This document shows positions 8,864-18,316 of a DNA stretch of 64,000 nt, in pieces; the first letter of the stretch is position 1, and every line of letters starts with the position of its first letter. The notes beneath the pieces were generated by a model. The model was not told the DNA's origin. It saw nothing but the letters and a program-made list of their open reading frames with translations, and ran no database searches. The position numbers and the translations under genes are program-made. The DNA comes from Alphaproteobacteria bacterium (GTDB lineage: Bacteria; Pseudomonadota; Alphaproteobacteria; JAUHZC01), in assembly GCA_023898725.1 (NCBI GenBank), contig CP060236.1:810501-874500 (forward strand), in the 5' to 3' direction.

Positions 8864-9889
8864 ATGAAATCATGCTACATTCTAACGCTTCTTTTTGTTA
8901 CTCACTTAGCGCTACAGGCTTCCTCGGCGCTTAGAAGTGAAGAGGAGGAATCCTCTTATGATCGATCACCAAGGGCAATACACTCTGACTCTGAAGCATT
9001 TTTTTCTGACCCCAGTGATAGTTCCTCTGGTGCGGAGGAACTATCTGAGCGGGCGTGCATGGAAAGAATTGACTCCCCTGATTTCCCTGGCAATCTGGGT
9101 TTATCGGAAAAAGCATGGCTGATTGAAAAACTTTTTTATCTCCCAGAACATGATAAAGGACCTTGGCTTCAGGCCATAGAAAGAGTGTATGCTGATGATT
9201 TTCCTGGTTCTTTGAGTCTGCACGAAAAGAACACAATAGCTCACCGTCTTGCTCTGTGTATTGTGAGCCGCTGTGAGCCCTATGAGTCTATGAGAGCTCG
9301 TCTGGATTGCTTGGTAAGAATTTATGCAAAAGATTTTCTTCCTCACTTCACCGCGCAACAAAAAAACACCTTGATCCACAATACGCTAGGGCTTCCAGGA
9401 GCAACGCAAGAGGGATATCGCTCGTGGCTCTCGTGGCAGCAAGATTTTTATGCCGAAAACTCTTCTTGGGGTTTGGGTCCAGAAGGGCAATTAGAGGTTA
9501 TCAGGTGTATTACGCACACCACTATGTACTGTAAGATAGAGCACGTGCTTCCTTGCCTCAAAATTATGAGTGCTCCTGATTTTTTACCCTATCTGACGCT
9601 GCATGAAAAACTGGCAGAACATCAAGGACTAAGAGTACTCAAAGTGCTTCATGAGGCATCAAAAATATCACCTGTTTTTTTGCGCTTTCTTACGAAGCAC
9701 AGGTCATTTTTATTTAAGCCTATGCGAAACTCAGCCGAAGCAGTTGATTTTATTCGAACTCTCATGTTTTGTTACGATACTGTCGTCAGCCCAGTACTTA
9801 TAACACCACAAAATCCAACGGGCAGAGTATTTTCTCGACCAGAGATATGGCCAACGCTCATTGAGTACCTTGGCGGTACACAAAGGTAG
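8864..9889 (+). CDS. Secreted protein of unknown function with degenerate helical repeats
   Basis: No known family is recognised. The start chosen is the ATG at 8864 (MKSCYILTLLFVTHLALQAS), which gives a clear signal peptide; an in-frame earlier codon at 8846 only adds MIINIK. After an acidic, Ser-rich linker (residues 25-65) come about four units of 40-50 residues. They share a D-F-P-G-x-L-x-L-x-E-K or D-F-L-P-x-x-T-x-x-x-K core followed by a leucine-rich helix (near residues 73, 112, 160 and 245). It stands alone with a long AT-rich upstream region. A surface or effector role is inference. Confidence 0.6.
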   Translation: MKSCYILTLLFVTHLALQASSALRSEEEESSYDRSPRAIHSDSEAFFSDPSDSSSGAEELSERACMERIDSPDFPGNLGLSEKAWLIEKLFYLPEHDKGPWLQAIERVYADDFPGSLSLHEKNTIAHRLALCIVSRCEPYESMRARLDCLVRIYAKDFLPHFTAQQKNTLIHNTLGLPGATQEGYRSWLSWQQDFYAENSSWGLGPEGQLEVIRCITHTTMYCKIEHVLPCLKIMSAPDFLPYLTLHEKLAEHQGLRVLKVLHEASKISPVFLRFLTKHRSFLFKPMRNSAEAVDFIRTLMFCYDTVVSPVLITPQNPTGRVFSRPEIWPTLIEYLGGTQR

Positions 9890-9939
9890 ATGAGAATAAC
9901 GCAGGTTTTTTTTGTTTTTATTAAGAATGCTTTATTTCT

Positions 9940-11283
9940 CTACTCAGGCTTTGCCAAGTACCGTTCAAGCCAGTGAATATCAAAGGCACCCTCAGCAATA
10001 TTGCTATTGTGTGCGAGGCGTTTGTGTAGGGGAATATTTGTTTTGATTCCTGTAATCACGAATTCCTCTAGGGCACGCTGGAGTCGGGCAAGACATTCGG
10101 CACGGGTTTCTCCGTAGACAATGATCTTGCCCACAAGGCTGTCATAGGTCGGCGGAACTTTGTATCCGGCATATAAGTGACTGTCGACCCGCACATGCAT
10201 GCCTCCGGGAGGGTGATATTTTTCAACCAGGCCAGGAGAGGGCATAAATGTTTCGGGATCTTCCGCATTAATGCGACATTCAATAGCGTGGCCAGAAAAG
10301 CGAATATCTGATTGTTTGAAACGTAGTTTTTCACCTGCAGCTACACGAATTTGCTCACGAATGAGGTCAATTCCTGTAATCATTTCCGTGATGGGATGTT
10401 CCACTTGAATGCGTGTGTTCATCTCAATAAAGTAAAACTGACCCTCTTCATACAAAAACTCAAAGGTTCCAACCCCTCTGTAACCAAGCTTTTGCACCGC
10501 ACGTGTAACCACTTTTCCTAGTTTATAACGCTCTTTTTCTGTAAGAGAAAATCCAGGTGCTTCCTCCCAAATTTTTTGATGACGCCGTTGAATAGAACAG
10601 TCACGTTCACCTAAGTGCACAACATTTCCATAATTATCAGCGAGTACCTGCACTTCAATGTGCCGAGGTTTTGTCAGATACTTTTCCATAAATACGGTGT
10701 CATCACCAAAATTGGATTTTGCTTCGGATCGTGCGATACGCAAGGCGTGAGGAATGTCCTTTTCGCTATACACGATCTGCATCCCTTTTCCGCCACCACC
10801 GCTGGACGCTTTGATAAGAATTGGAAAACCAATACTACGTGCGTACTGTAGTGCAGCTTGATCATCCCGCACCGCTCCGGCAGATCCTGGCACAACAGGT
10901 ACACCGAATTTCTCGAGCGTTTGTTTAGCCGTTACCTTATCACCCATAACCTTGATATGCGTAGGAGAGGGACCGATAAATATAAGATCATGTTCCTCGA
11001 CCATGCTGGCAAAGGTATCATTCTCAGACAAAAACCCAACGCCTGGATGAATGGCTTGTGCTCCTGAAATAACCGCTGCTGAGATAATAGACTGCATATT
11101 TAAATAGCTGTCACGGGAAGGTGCCGGGCCAATGCATATAGACTCATCAGCGAGGCGGACGGGTTTGCTTTCTGCATCGATGGTAGAGTGTGCAATGATC
11201 GTTCGCACACCCATTTCCTTGCAGGCACGAATGATCCGAAGAGCAATTTCACCGCGATTAGCAATCAAAATCTTGTGAAACAT
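9940..11283 (-). CDS. accC: Acetyl-CoA carboxylase, biotin carboxylase subunit
   Basis: The 447 residues match full-length AccC. The N-terminal domain starts MFHKILIANRGEIALRIIRA. The ATP-grasp glycine loop SSGGGGKGMQIV is near residue 160, and catalytic EMNTRIQVEHPITEMITGID follows near residue 285. It carboxylates the biotin on AccB, the first committed step of fatty-acid synthesis. It is 12 bp downstream of accB, the usual operon. The carboxyltransferase subunits accA and accD are not in the window. Confidence 0.97.
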   Translation of the reverse strand: MFHKILIANRGEIALRIIRACKEMGVRTIIAHSTIDAESKPVRLADESICIGPAPSRDSYLNMQSIISAAVISGAQAIHPGVGFLSENDTFASMVEEHDLIFIGPSPTHIKVMGDKVTAKQTLEKFGVPVVPGSAGAVRDDQAALQYARSIGFPILIKASSGGGGKGMQIVYSEKDIPHALRIARSEAKSNFGDDTVFMEKYLTKPRHIEVQVLADNYGNVVHLGERDCSIQRRHQKIWEEAPGFSLTEKERYKLGKVVTRAVQKLGYRGVGTFEFLYEEGQFYFIEMNTRIQVEHPITEMITGIDLIREQIRVAAGEKLRFKQSDIRFSGHAIECRINAEDPETFMPSPGLVEKYHPPGGMHVRVDSHLYAGYKVPPTYDSLVGKIIVYGETRAECLARLQRALEEFVITGIKTNIPLHKRLAHNSNIAEGAFDIHWLERYLAKPE

Positions 11284-11295
11284 ATATCCCTCTGC

Positions 11296-11829
11296 TTATC
11301 CAATAGAAACCAAAGGTTGATCAAACTCAACAGGATCTTCGTTGTTTATAAGAATTGCTTTTACAACACCATCTTTGGTACTACGAATCGGATTCATGAC
11401 CTTCATAGCTTCAATAATCACAAGAGTATCCCCTTTTTTAACCCTCGCCCCTACTGCAATAAAGTTTTTTTCACCGGGCGTGGGGGCCATGTACGCGACA
11501 CCAACCATGGGAGATTTCACAATCTCATCAGACTGTTGCTGTGAAGAAGGAGAGGGATTTTCTGGGGCGATAGTTTCTGTTTGTGCACCGACAGGAAAAA
11601 AATTCCCCGCTGGCACGGGTGCTGAATGACCCTGATAGGTGTGGCGGCACACGCGCACCCGTCCAATACCTGGATTTTCAAATTCAATCTCGGTAAGTTT
11701 TGTATCGTCTAAAACCTTTGCGAGGTCCCGAATAATATCTGTGTAAGAAGATTTTTCATGAGAGGGTGTTACTTTATTAAGGGCTTCTTTCTTGGGTGCG
11801 GGGGATGCATTATGAGACTTTGTTGCCAT
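11296..11829 (-). CDS. accB: Acetyl-CoA carboxylase, biotin carboxyl carrier protein
   Basis: This 177-residue protein has a C-terminal biotinyl domain with the biotin-accepting lysine in V-I-E-A-M-K-V-M-N-P, the FxxVGxxV-like segment FIAVGARVKKGDTL before it, and a Pro/Ala-rich flexible linker in the middle. The ATG at 11829 (MATKSHNAS) is preferred; the longer reading starts at a TTG. It carries the carboxyl group between AccC and the carboxyltransferase. Confidence 0.95.
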   Translation of the reverse strand: MATKSHNASPAPKKEALNKVTPSHEKSSYTDIIRDLAKVLDDTKLTEIEFENPGIGRVRVCRHTYQGHSAPVPAGNFFPVGAQTETIAPENPSPSSQQQSDEIVKSPMVGVAYMAPTPGEKNFIAVGARVKKGDTLVIIEAMKVMNPIRSTKDGVVKAILINNEDPVEFDQPLVSIG

Positions 11830-11879
11830 GTAAATAACCAAAAACTAACCACTGTAATCTGAAACTTACCCTCAAACGT

Positions 11880-12440
11880 CTAGGATTGCAATTTTTCAAT
11901 TGGGATTAGAGCCTGAAGGGCTAATTTTAGTTTTTGATTAAGAGTGGCGTTCGTTAGTTTGCCAGATTGATTGTCAAAATTATCATTAAAGCTACCGATA
12001 GAAAGCGTAGATTTGACGATTGCTCCAAAAAATGGTGCCGATTCCTGAGCGATCCTCATCACGCTTGACCCCCCTTTTATTCCAACAGAAGCAGATAATA
12101 TTACCATGGGCTTGTCTTGAAAAACACGCATATTGATGCGTGATATCCAGTCAAGAATATTTTTGAATGCCGTCGTATAGCACCCATTATGCTCAGCATA
12201 AGAAATGATCAGAGCATCGGAAGCGCCAATCGTATCAAAGAAACGATGTGCAAGAGCGGGAATTCCACTGTCTTGTTCCCGATCGATGCTGTAAATTGGC
12301 ATTTCAAAATCATTCAAGTCGATAATTTCAATATCTGCGCCTTGTAAAATTTCACTTTTTATAAGAGCCGAAGCATAGTGAATAAGCTGATTATTAAGGG
12401 ATTTTTTGCTATTGGTGGCAGCGAACGCTACAATTTTCAT
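11880..12440 (-). CDS. NAD(P)H-dependent FMN reductase / flavodoxin-like oxidoreductase
   Basis: A 186-residue flavodoxin-fold protein that begins MKIVAFAATNSKKSLNNQL, the FMN-phosphate loop of the NADPH-dependent FMN reductase family. SYAEHNGCYTTAFKNILDWIS (two adjoining parts) is the conserved family segment, usually P-E-Y-N-x-S-x-P-x-x-L-K-N-x-x-D-W. Here YAEHNG replaces PEYNGS, a mild divergence. The ATG at 12440 has GAGAGAG upstream. It probably reduces FMN, quinones or azo compounds. It is upstream of accB on the same strand. Confidence 0.85.
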   Translation of the reverse strand: MKIVAFAATNSKKSLNNQLIHYASALIKSEILQGADIEIIDLNDFEMPIYSIDREQDSGIPALAHRFFDTIGASDALIISYAEHNGCYTTAFKNILDWISRINMRVFQDKPMVILSASVGIKGGSSVMRIAQESAPFFGAIVKSTLSIGSFNDNFDNQSGKLTNATLNQKLKLALQALIPIEKLQS

Positions 12441-12729
12441 TGTTCTCTCTCTTTCTTGAGGGTTTATTCTGTTGCGCAATGAACCCCTTTTTCAAACAAT
12501 ACTGTATGAATTCTCAGTCATGCAATACCCCATACTTATTATAGTGAAAAAAACTTTTCTGTGGTCAATCTTCACTCTTTCCTCCACTTTATTACAGAAA
12601 ATTTCTGGACGAAACTCCTCACAAATGTAAAAACTGGAATCGTCACTAAGCGAAGATGCTGGAAATTACAAAAAATAATTTTTTGATAATTACTCCCAAC
12701 CTTAAACATGAGGTCTTTTACTGATATAA

Positions 12730-12761
12730 ATTAAATTTTTATTTTTAAATAAAAATTTAAT
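12730..12761. repeat. Perfect 13-bp AT-only inverted repeat upstream of a secreted-protein gene
   Basis: ATTAAATTTTTAT, a 6-nt spacer, then ATAAAAATTTAAT form a perfect palindrome with no G or C. It ends 42 bp before the ATG at 12804. It could be an operator for an AT-binding regulator or a curved UP-like element. Nothing else is evident in 12441-12803, which is AT-rich and non-coding. Confidence 0.5.
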
Positions 12762-12803
12762 ACAACTCAAATACATTAATCTGCATTAATAATTCTTAAT
12801 CTT

Positions 12804-14324
12804 ATGAAAAAGATCATTAGCGGAACGTATGTAAGCCTATTTTTTGCGGCAAATGCCACGCTATTACTATCACATGTTTGGGGGTCGGATCAGCGTGCTG
12901 CAAATCCTGAGGCCCCCGAAACAGTTGTTCCTGGGTTATCTGGGATGGGATATACGGCTCCTCCTGATTCTGGCTTATTGGAACAACCTCACGTCGATGT
13001 AGCTGCACGCCTTCTGACTCCAGATAGAAGCTCCTATGAGAGGTGGATGGATAATGTATATCATGCGCGCACTTTTTTGGGCATAGAGGCACGTGGTGCT
13101 GATGTCTCTCGGCTTGTTCGTATCCTTTCTGGATTGCCACCAGGGAGTGTTGAGGGGTGCATTGCCCACGCAGGCAGTCTAACGACAGAAGACATGACGC
13201 CATCAAATCGGGTGGAAGTTATGCGCATTCTCTCCGGTATACAGCCGCTGCATCGTGACGATTTCGTTGCCAAGATCTGGAGGCTTTATCCACGCCTGGA
13301 GAAAGAAGAGCATGTAATGCACGCTCTTCTTACAACCCATAGACTGTACTCCCCGCATGCGCAGATGAGCAATGTTGATGATTTTATTAATATGATTGAA
13401 GGTATTCGCCTCGATGGGGAAAGCCGAGAGGAGGCTATGGCTATTCTCTTAGAGCGCAGCCATGACGAACGCAAAAGCCGTGTGGCTCGTGTTTATGAGT
13501 ATGTAGGTCTTTCACCATGGCATCATGGGTACGCCACCCGTGTCCTCGACATTCTTCGGTCTCCTGTTGGGCAAAATATTCTTCCTCCTCAAGAAAGACT
13601 GATAGATATGGCGGCTGACGGCATTGATGTCCATGTTTTGGGTCGAGATTCGGCTACGAAACGCGCGTATGAACTTGTTTGGGATCATCAAAGAGGTCTT
13701 ACAGAAGAAGCAATAAGTACCTCCTATGGCAATTTCTTGGAAACGATGGAATTATTGGAAGAGTCACGTCAGACTATGCTTCTGCAAGCTCTTGGTCTAA
13801 TGCGTGCAGTCGGTCAGTCATTTGGTGGTCTTCTTGATATTGAAGACAAGATAACCTCTTTGGATATCAATATGTCTCCACATGAATTTCTGGGGCGTCT
13901 ATGGCACTTTGCCTTGCATTACCGTGACCCAAGAGGAGGAACTGTGGCAGAGCAAAAAGAAGCATTTTTGAGTGGACTGATAGATGCAATAGAGAGTGAT
14001 GGCCATCGCGTTTGTGTTGCCGGACAACTTCAGCGATTAGCCGTTAGTTTGTTTCAGGGGCGCCTTCCTGGTGTGGATATTGACGGCTTAGATGCCATGC
14101 AAGTGGCAACTGAAGTAAAGTCTGTTTGTGTTACTCCTGCTGATACGGCAATAATTGTTCTTGGGGCTTGGACTGCCTATCAAGAAGGGCTTCGTCATAC
14201 CGCCACAGCTGTTGACCTAGAGCGGTTTGCCCATGAGTACAGAGTGCAAAACCCCGGGATACACCCTGATTCTTTTGCGGAAACTCTTATTGAGTTGCGT
14301 GATAGGTTACATCGTGAGATGTAA
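12804..14324 (+). CDS. Secreted helical-repeat protein of unknown function
   Basis: The 506-residue protein starts MKKIISGTYVSLFFAANATL, a signal peptide that would be cleaved near residue 28 (VWGSDQ). The mature part is mostly helical. It contains loosely repeated 40-50-residue blocks of the pattern R-V-x-x-(V/L)-x-x-x-L-S-G-(I/L)-x-P, for example VSRLVRILSGLPPG and NRVEVMRILSGIQPL. The arrangement recalls, but does not clearly match, HEAT-like solenoids and the repeats of the secreted protein at 8864. No catalytic motif is seen. It is a single-gene unit with an AT-rich upstream region. Confidence 0.6.
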   Translation: MKKIISGTYVSLFFAANATLLLSHVWGSDQRAANPEAPETVVPGLSGMGYTAPPDSGLLEQPHVDVAARLLTPDRSSYERWMDNVYHARTFLGIEARGADVSRLVRILSGLPPGSVEGCIAHAGSLTTEDMTPSNRVEVMRILSGIQPLHRDDFVAKIWRLYPRLEKEEHVMHALLTTHRLYSPHAQMSNVDDFINMIEGIRLDGESREEAMAILLERSHDERKSRVARVYEYVGLSPWHHGYATRVLDILRSPVGQNILPPQERLIDMAADGIDVHVLGRDSATKRAYELVWDHQRGLTEEAISTSYGNFLETMELLEESRQTMLLQALGLMRAVGQSFGGLLDIEDKITSLDINMSPHEFLGRLWHFALHYRDPRGGTVAEQKEAFLSGLIDAIESDGHRVCVAGQLQRLAVSLFQGRLPGVDIDGLDAMQVATEVKSVCVTPADTAIIVLGAWTAYQEGLRHTATAVDLERFAHEYRVQNPGIHPDSFAETLIELRDRLHREM

Positions 14325-14501
14325 ACTTTCTTGAACCACTATACGCAGGAAAAGTAGATTCTGTGTCTATAGGATTTTGGGCGCCATTTTTTCACAGATT
14401 AGAACGCCAAATCCTCAAGAAAACCAAAGCTTTCAAGGTATTTCTTTGCATAATCATATACTTCTGATAGTGTTTGCTTTTGTTTTATAAAAGTTACATT
14501 A

Positions 14502-15698
14502 ATGACTCAATCGCGCCGGTTAGAATTTCCTATTTATATTATAAGCTTTATGAGTATGCTTGTAAATATTTCGGCAAGCATCATGTTTACGGCGATGCCA
14601 ACATATATGACCACAGTGTTGAAGGTCAGTCCTTTTGCCTTGGGACATATTGAAGGGGGGTTGGAGCTTGTCGCCTATTTCTTGCGTGTATTTTCGGGTG
14701 TAATCAGCGATATTTTTCGGTGTCGTAAATTTTTGCTAGTTATTGCCCTTGTGTTTATTGTTTTTTCGCGGCCGTTGCTAGCCTTCTTCCCTTTTCTGGG
14801 GATTGTGATTTTTGCCCGTGTTTTGGACCGTCTCGGCAATGGACTGCAGGCGTCGCCCCGGGAGGCCCTGATTAGTGACTACTCGAACAGGGAAACAAAA
14901 GGAGCAGCCTATGGACTGCGTAATAGCCTTGGGATGGTGGGTTCTTTGGGAGGCTCCGCCCTTTTGTGGTGGTTAATGCATAAAACAAGTGGAGACTATC
15001 AATTTATTTTTACCGTGGCTATCGTTCCTCCGGTAACTGCTCTTTTGCTGCTTCTCTTTTTTGTTAAGGATAAAAAAGAGAATCCACGGAATACTCAAGT
15101 CCGTTCACACTTTTCTTTTCATGAAATTAATAATTTACCAAAAAAATACTGGTTTATTTTAGGAGTTGCTGCCTTTTATTGTCTAGCTAATCCTGCAGGA
15201 AGCTTTTTGATTCTACATGCGCAAGAAAAAGGGTTAAATGCCTGTGATGCGCCCACAATTATGATGATGCAGAATATTCTCGCTGCCCTTATCAGCTACC
15301 CGGTGGGTCGTCTTTCAGATCGTGTGAACAGAATTCATATGTTGATGCTTTGTTCTGTGCTCATGATCGTTGCCAATATGTTTATGGCCCGTGCGGAAGG
15401 TGTTGCGATGGTTTATGTGGGGGTTGCCGTTTGGGGATTACAGTTTGGCCTGAACCAAAGTCTTTTGTTTGCGGAAATAGCCAATACTGTGCCAAAAGGT
15501 CTGCGGGGAACTGGCTTTGGTTTATTTTATTTGGTCGCAGGGGTGTTCTTATATGCCAGCAATGCAACAGCTGGATATCTTCTCCAGCATTATGGCAGTT
15601 CGTCTATTTTTATCCTTGGATCGTTTTGGGCAGTAGGGGGATTAGGGCTTCTCATTTTTATGAAACACGCTAGAATGCGTACAGAAAAAAAGCAATAG
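14502..15698 (+). CDS. MFS transporter (tetracycline/sugar-efflux-like)
   Basis: This 398-residue protein has about 12 hydrophobic helices. It has FARVLDRLGNGLQASPREALISDY (in two parts), with the motif-B arginine and a P-R-x-A-L-I segment characteristic of a bacterial MFS-1 subgroup. A second motif-A-like loop, SYPVGRLSDRVNRI, is in the C-terminal half. It differs from the paralogous carriers at 2142, 3407 and 24553. The substrate is unknown. It ends 12 bp before the ferredoxin reductase gene and is likely co-transcribed with it. Confidence 0.85.
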   Translation: MTQSRRLEFPIYIISFMSMLVNISASIMFTAMPTYMTTVLKVSPFALGHIEGGLELVAYFLRVFSGVISDIFRCRKFLLVIALVFIVFSRPLLAFFPFLGIVIFARVLDRLGNGLQASPREALISDYSNRETKGAAYGLRNSLGMVGSLGGSALLWWLMHKTSGDYQFIFTVAIVPPVTALLLLLFFVKDKKENPRNTQVRSHFSFHEINNLPKKYWFILGVAAFYCLANPAGSFLILHAQEKGLNACDAPTIMMMQNILAALISYPVGRLSDRVNRIHMLMLCSVLMIVANMFMARAEGVAMVYVGVAVWGLQFGLNQSLLFAEIANTVPKGLRGTGFGLFYLVAGVFLYASNATAGYLLQHYGSSSIFILGSFWAVGGLGLLIFMKHARMRTEKKQ

Positions 15699-15710
15699 AT
15701 TTAGAGATAT

Positions 15711-16721
15711 ATGCACACAACAGATGTTGTCATAATTGGAACAGGTCCTGTTGGGCTTTTCGCCATTTTTGAGTGTGGCATGATGGGCTTCCAGTGTCAC
15801 GCTGTGGAGGCCTTGGATGGTATTGGAGGCCAATGTCGTGCCCTTTATCCGGAAAAACCAATCTATGATATCCCTGCCTATCCTGCAATTTTGGGGGGTG
15901 ATCTTATTGATAATCTTGAGTCTCAGGCAGCTCCTTTTCGTCCTGTCTATCACCTAAATCAGCGCGTGGATGAATTGCGTAACGTGGAAGATGAATGGTA
16001 CGTAAAAACATCCAAGGGTACGGAGATTAAGGCCAAAGCTGTTATTGTTGCTGCAGGGGTAGGGGCTTTTGGTCCTAATCGTCCCCCTCTTGAGGGCATT
16101 GAGCGCTACGAAGGCAAGTCCGTATTTTATTATGTAAAAAATCGCAACCAATTTGATGGCAAGCGTCTTGTGATCGCAGGTGGTGGAGACTCTGCAGTTG
16201 ACTGGGCCTTGACCTTAAGCAAAACGGCGAAGTGTATATATATGGTTCATCGCCGCGATAGGTTTCGCGCAGCACCTGATTCCGTAGCGAAACTCCATGA
16301 TTTAGTAGATTCAGGAAAGATTGAACTTGTGACACCATACCAGCTTAAGGGTTTGCAGGGAAATGAGGGAGTGCTATCAGGTGTCACCGTGACGGACATG
16401 GATGGAGAAACACGCACCCTTGCTGTTGATGCGCTGTTGGCATTCTTTGGACTTTCCATGAGTTTAGGGCCCATTAGTGAGTGGGGGCTAACCCTTCAAA
16501 ATAAGCACATTACAGTTGATCCTCTTACCATGAAAACCAATGCAGAAGGTATATATGCTGTGGGTGATGTGGCGGATTACCCCCATAAACTTAAGCTTAT
16601 TCTTTCAGGATTTAGCGAGGCCGCCCAAGCAGCTCACCAGATTCGGGCACAAATATACCCTGATAAAATCTTCCATTTTGAGCACTCCACTACCCAAGGG
16701 GTTCCTGGGGCACTTATTTAG
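15711..16721 (+). CDS. Ferredoxin--NADP(+) reductase, thioredoxin-reductase type
   Basis: The 336 residues have the TrxR-like FNR layout. An N-terminal FAD loop VVIIGTGPVGLFAIFECG is followed by GIGGQCRALYPEKPIYDIP, an NADPH loop VIAGGGDSAVDWA near residue 155, and a C-terminal GDVADYP FAD motif. The CxxC redox pair of thioredoxin reductase is absent, which supports FNR. It exchanges electrons between NADPH and ferredoxin or flavodoxin, for example to feed Fe-S cluster assembly. Confidence 0.92.
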   Translation: MHTTDVVIIGTGPVGLFAIFECGMMGFQCHAVEALDGIGGQCRALYPEKPIYDIPAYPAILGGDLIDNLESQAAPFRPVYHLNQRVDELRNVEDEWYVKTSKGTEIKAKAVIVAAGVGAFGPNRPPLEGIERYEGKSVFYYVKNRNQFDGKRLVIAGGGDSAVDWALTLSKTAKCIYMVHRRDRFRAAPDSVAKLHDLVDSGKIELVTPYQLKGLQGNEGVLSGVTVTDMDGETRTLAVDALLAFFGLSMSLGPISEWGLTLQNKHITVDPLTMKTNAEGIYAVGDVADYPHKLKLILSGFSEAAQAAHQIRAQIYPDKIFHFEHSTTQGVPGALI

Positions 16722-16814
16722 TATTCATTAAAGAGCAGGGCCTTGTTTTTGGAAGAGAAACAGGAAAAATGCCTATGTCTCAACAATCATTATCACTTTT
16801 TCTGTCACATTTTT

Positions 16815-16991
16815 CTAACCGAGAAAATACATAGATCCCACAGCAGATGCTGTGAACCCTATCCAAAGAATGATTTTTCTAATACTGCTCGTGCTGCCAT
16901 TGGTGTTGTCGTTGATGGCGAATCCCCATTCAGTAGCTTCGCCAGGCTTGAGAATGACAAGTTTATATGATTTTTTATTATTATCTGCCAT
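16815..16991 (-). CDS. 58-residue protein with a C-terminal membrane helix, downstream of gltA
   Basis: On the reverse strand an ATG at 16991 opens 58 codons. AAAAAAGG, inside the end of gltA, lies about 9 bases upstream. The protein starts MADNNKKSYKLVILKPGEAT, continues with a polar Asn/Ser-rich part, and ends in a single membrane helix (IILWIGFTASAVGSMYFLG). It begins only 6 bp after the gltA stop, so it belongs to the gltX-gltA operon. No family is recognised. The translation is not low-complexity and the start signal is good, so it is probably real. It could be a small membrane subunit. Confidence 0.65.
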   Translation of the reverse strand: MADNNKKSYKLVILKPGEATEWGFAINDNTNGSTSSIRKIILWIGFTASAVGSMYFLG

Positions 16992-16997
16992 TGTTTT

Positions 16998-18290
16998 TTA
17001 CCTTTTTTGTATATCAATGTAGTGTCTTTTTTTAGCACCTATATATAGTTGTCGAGGTCTCCCAATTTTATGACTTTCATTACTCATTTCTAGCCAGTGT
17101 GAGGTCCATCCAACAGTACGTCCAACGGCAAACAATACTGGAAACATTTGTACGGGTATACCTATAGCTTTTAAAATGATTCCGGAATAAAAGTCAACGT
17201 TTGGAAAAAGTTTTCTTTCTATAAAATAATCATCTTCCAATGCTTGTGATTCAAGCTGAAGCGCGATGTCAAAAAGAGGAGATCCCACGCAACCCACTTC
17301 CTTGAGTACATTATGACAATCTTCACGAATAACCGCGGCTCGTGGGTCATAGTTTTTGTATACGCGATGGCCAAACCCCATAAGCCGAAAGGGATCGTTT
17401 TTATCCTTAGCCCTAGCAAGGTACTTCCCAATATTTGCGGGTGTCCCAATTTCTGTAAGCATGCGTATGACAGCTTCATTGGCGCCCCCGTGTGCTGGCC
17501 CCCATAAGCAGGCAATACCAGCAGCAATGCATCCAAATGGATTGGCTTGACTTGAGGCTGCCAGACGAACGGTGGCGGTAGAGGCGTTTTGTTCGTGATC
17601 AGCATGCAGAATTAAAATTTTATCCAGGGCGCGCGCGATAGTTGGTGAAAGGGCATAGGCCTGCGTGGGTTGGCTAAATAACATATGAAGGAAATTTTCT
17701 GCATATCCTAAGGTATTTTGAGGATAGTTGAATGGCCAACCGCATGAGTATCGATAGGCCATTGCAGCGAGTGTAGGCATCTTTGCCACCAATCGATAGC
17801 AAGCATCAAGACGGCTTTCTGAATCATTAAGGTCTACTGCCTGATGATAAAAGGCAGATAATGCACCAACAACACCAATCATAATAGCCATCGGGTGGGC
17901 GTCATGGTGAAAGCCATCATAAAACTTTACAAGCTTTTCATGAACCATTGTATGCGTGTTAATAGAACCAACAAAGGCATCATAATCCTGTGGTGTAGGA
18001 AGTTCTCCATGCAAAAGCAGATAGCTTGTTTCCAAAAAAGTTGAGTGCTTGGCCAATTCTTCAATAGGATATCCGCGGTAGAGCAATTCACCTTTATCTC
18101 CATCAATAAATGTTATGGCAGATTCGCAGCTTGCGGTAGAGGTAAAGCCGGGGTCAAATGTGAACATCCCCGTTTGTTTGTAAAATGATTGGACGTCAAT
18201 AACGTCGGGGCCTAAAGTGCCTTTCCTGTGGGGTAACTGCACATGCTGGTCATCTATTAATAATAGCCCCTGACTTCTAGAATCTGGCAT
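16998..18290 (-). CDS. gltA: Citrate synthase
   Basis: The 430 residues match hexameric type II bacterial citrate synthase. Active-site segments are visible: LHADHEQNASTATVRLA, WGPAHGGANEAVI and MGFGHRVYKNYDPRA. The catalytic His lies in the latter two and the catalytic Asp in the C-terminal SPLFDIALQLE region. It condenses acetyl-CoA with oxaloacetate to start the TCA cycle. It is 26 bp downstream of gltX, an order conserved in many alphaproteobacteria. Confidence 0.97.
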   Translation of the reverse strand: MPDSRSQGLLLIDDQHVQLPHRKGTLGPDVIDVQSFYKQTGMFTFDPGFTSTASCESAITFIDGDKGELLYRGYPIEELAKHSTFLETSYLLLHGELPTPQDYDAFVGSINTHTMVHEKLVKFYDGFHHDAHPMAIMIGVVGALSAFYHQAVDLNDSESRLDACYRLVAKMPTLAAMAYRYSCGWPFNYPQNTLGYAENFLHMLFSQPTQAYALSPTIARALDKILILHADHEQNASTATVRLAASSQANPFGCIAAGIACLWGPAHGGANEAVIRMLTEIGTPANIGKYLARAKDKNDPFRLMGFGHRVYKNYDPRAAVIREDCHNVLKEVGCVGSPLFDIALQLESQALEDDYFIERKLFPNVDFYSGIILKAIGIPVQMFPVLFAVGRTVGWTSHWLEMSNESHKIGRPRQLYIGAKKRHYIDIQKR

Positions 18291-18316
18291 TTTTGCAAAA
18301 ATAAAGATGACACTGT

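Noticed and set aside
16743..16970. 75-codon forward frame
   Set aside because: It is antisense to the 58-residue gene at 16815-16991, which has a better ribosome-binding site, operon context and protein-like composition.
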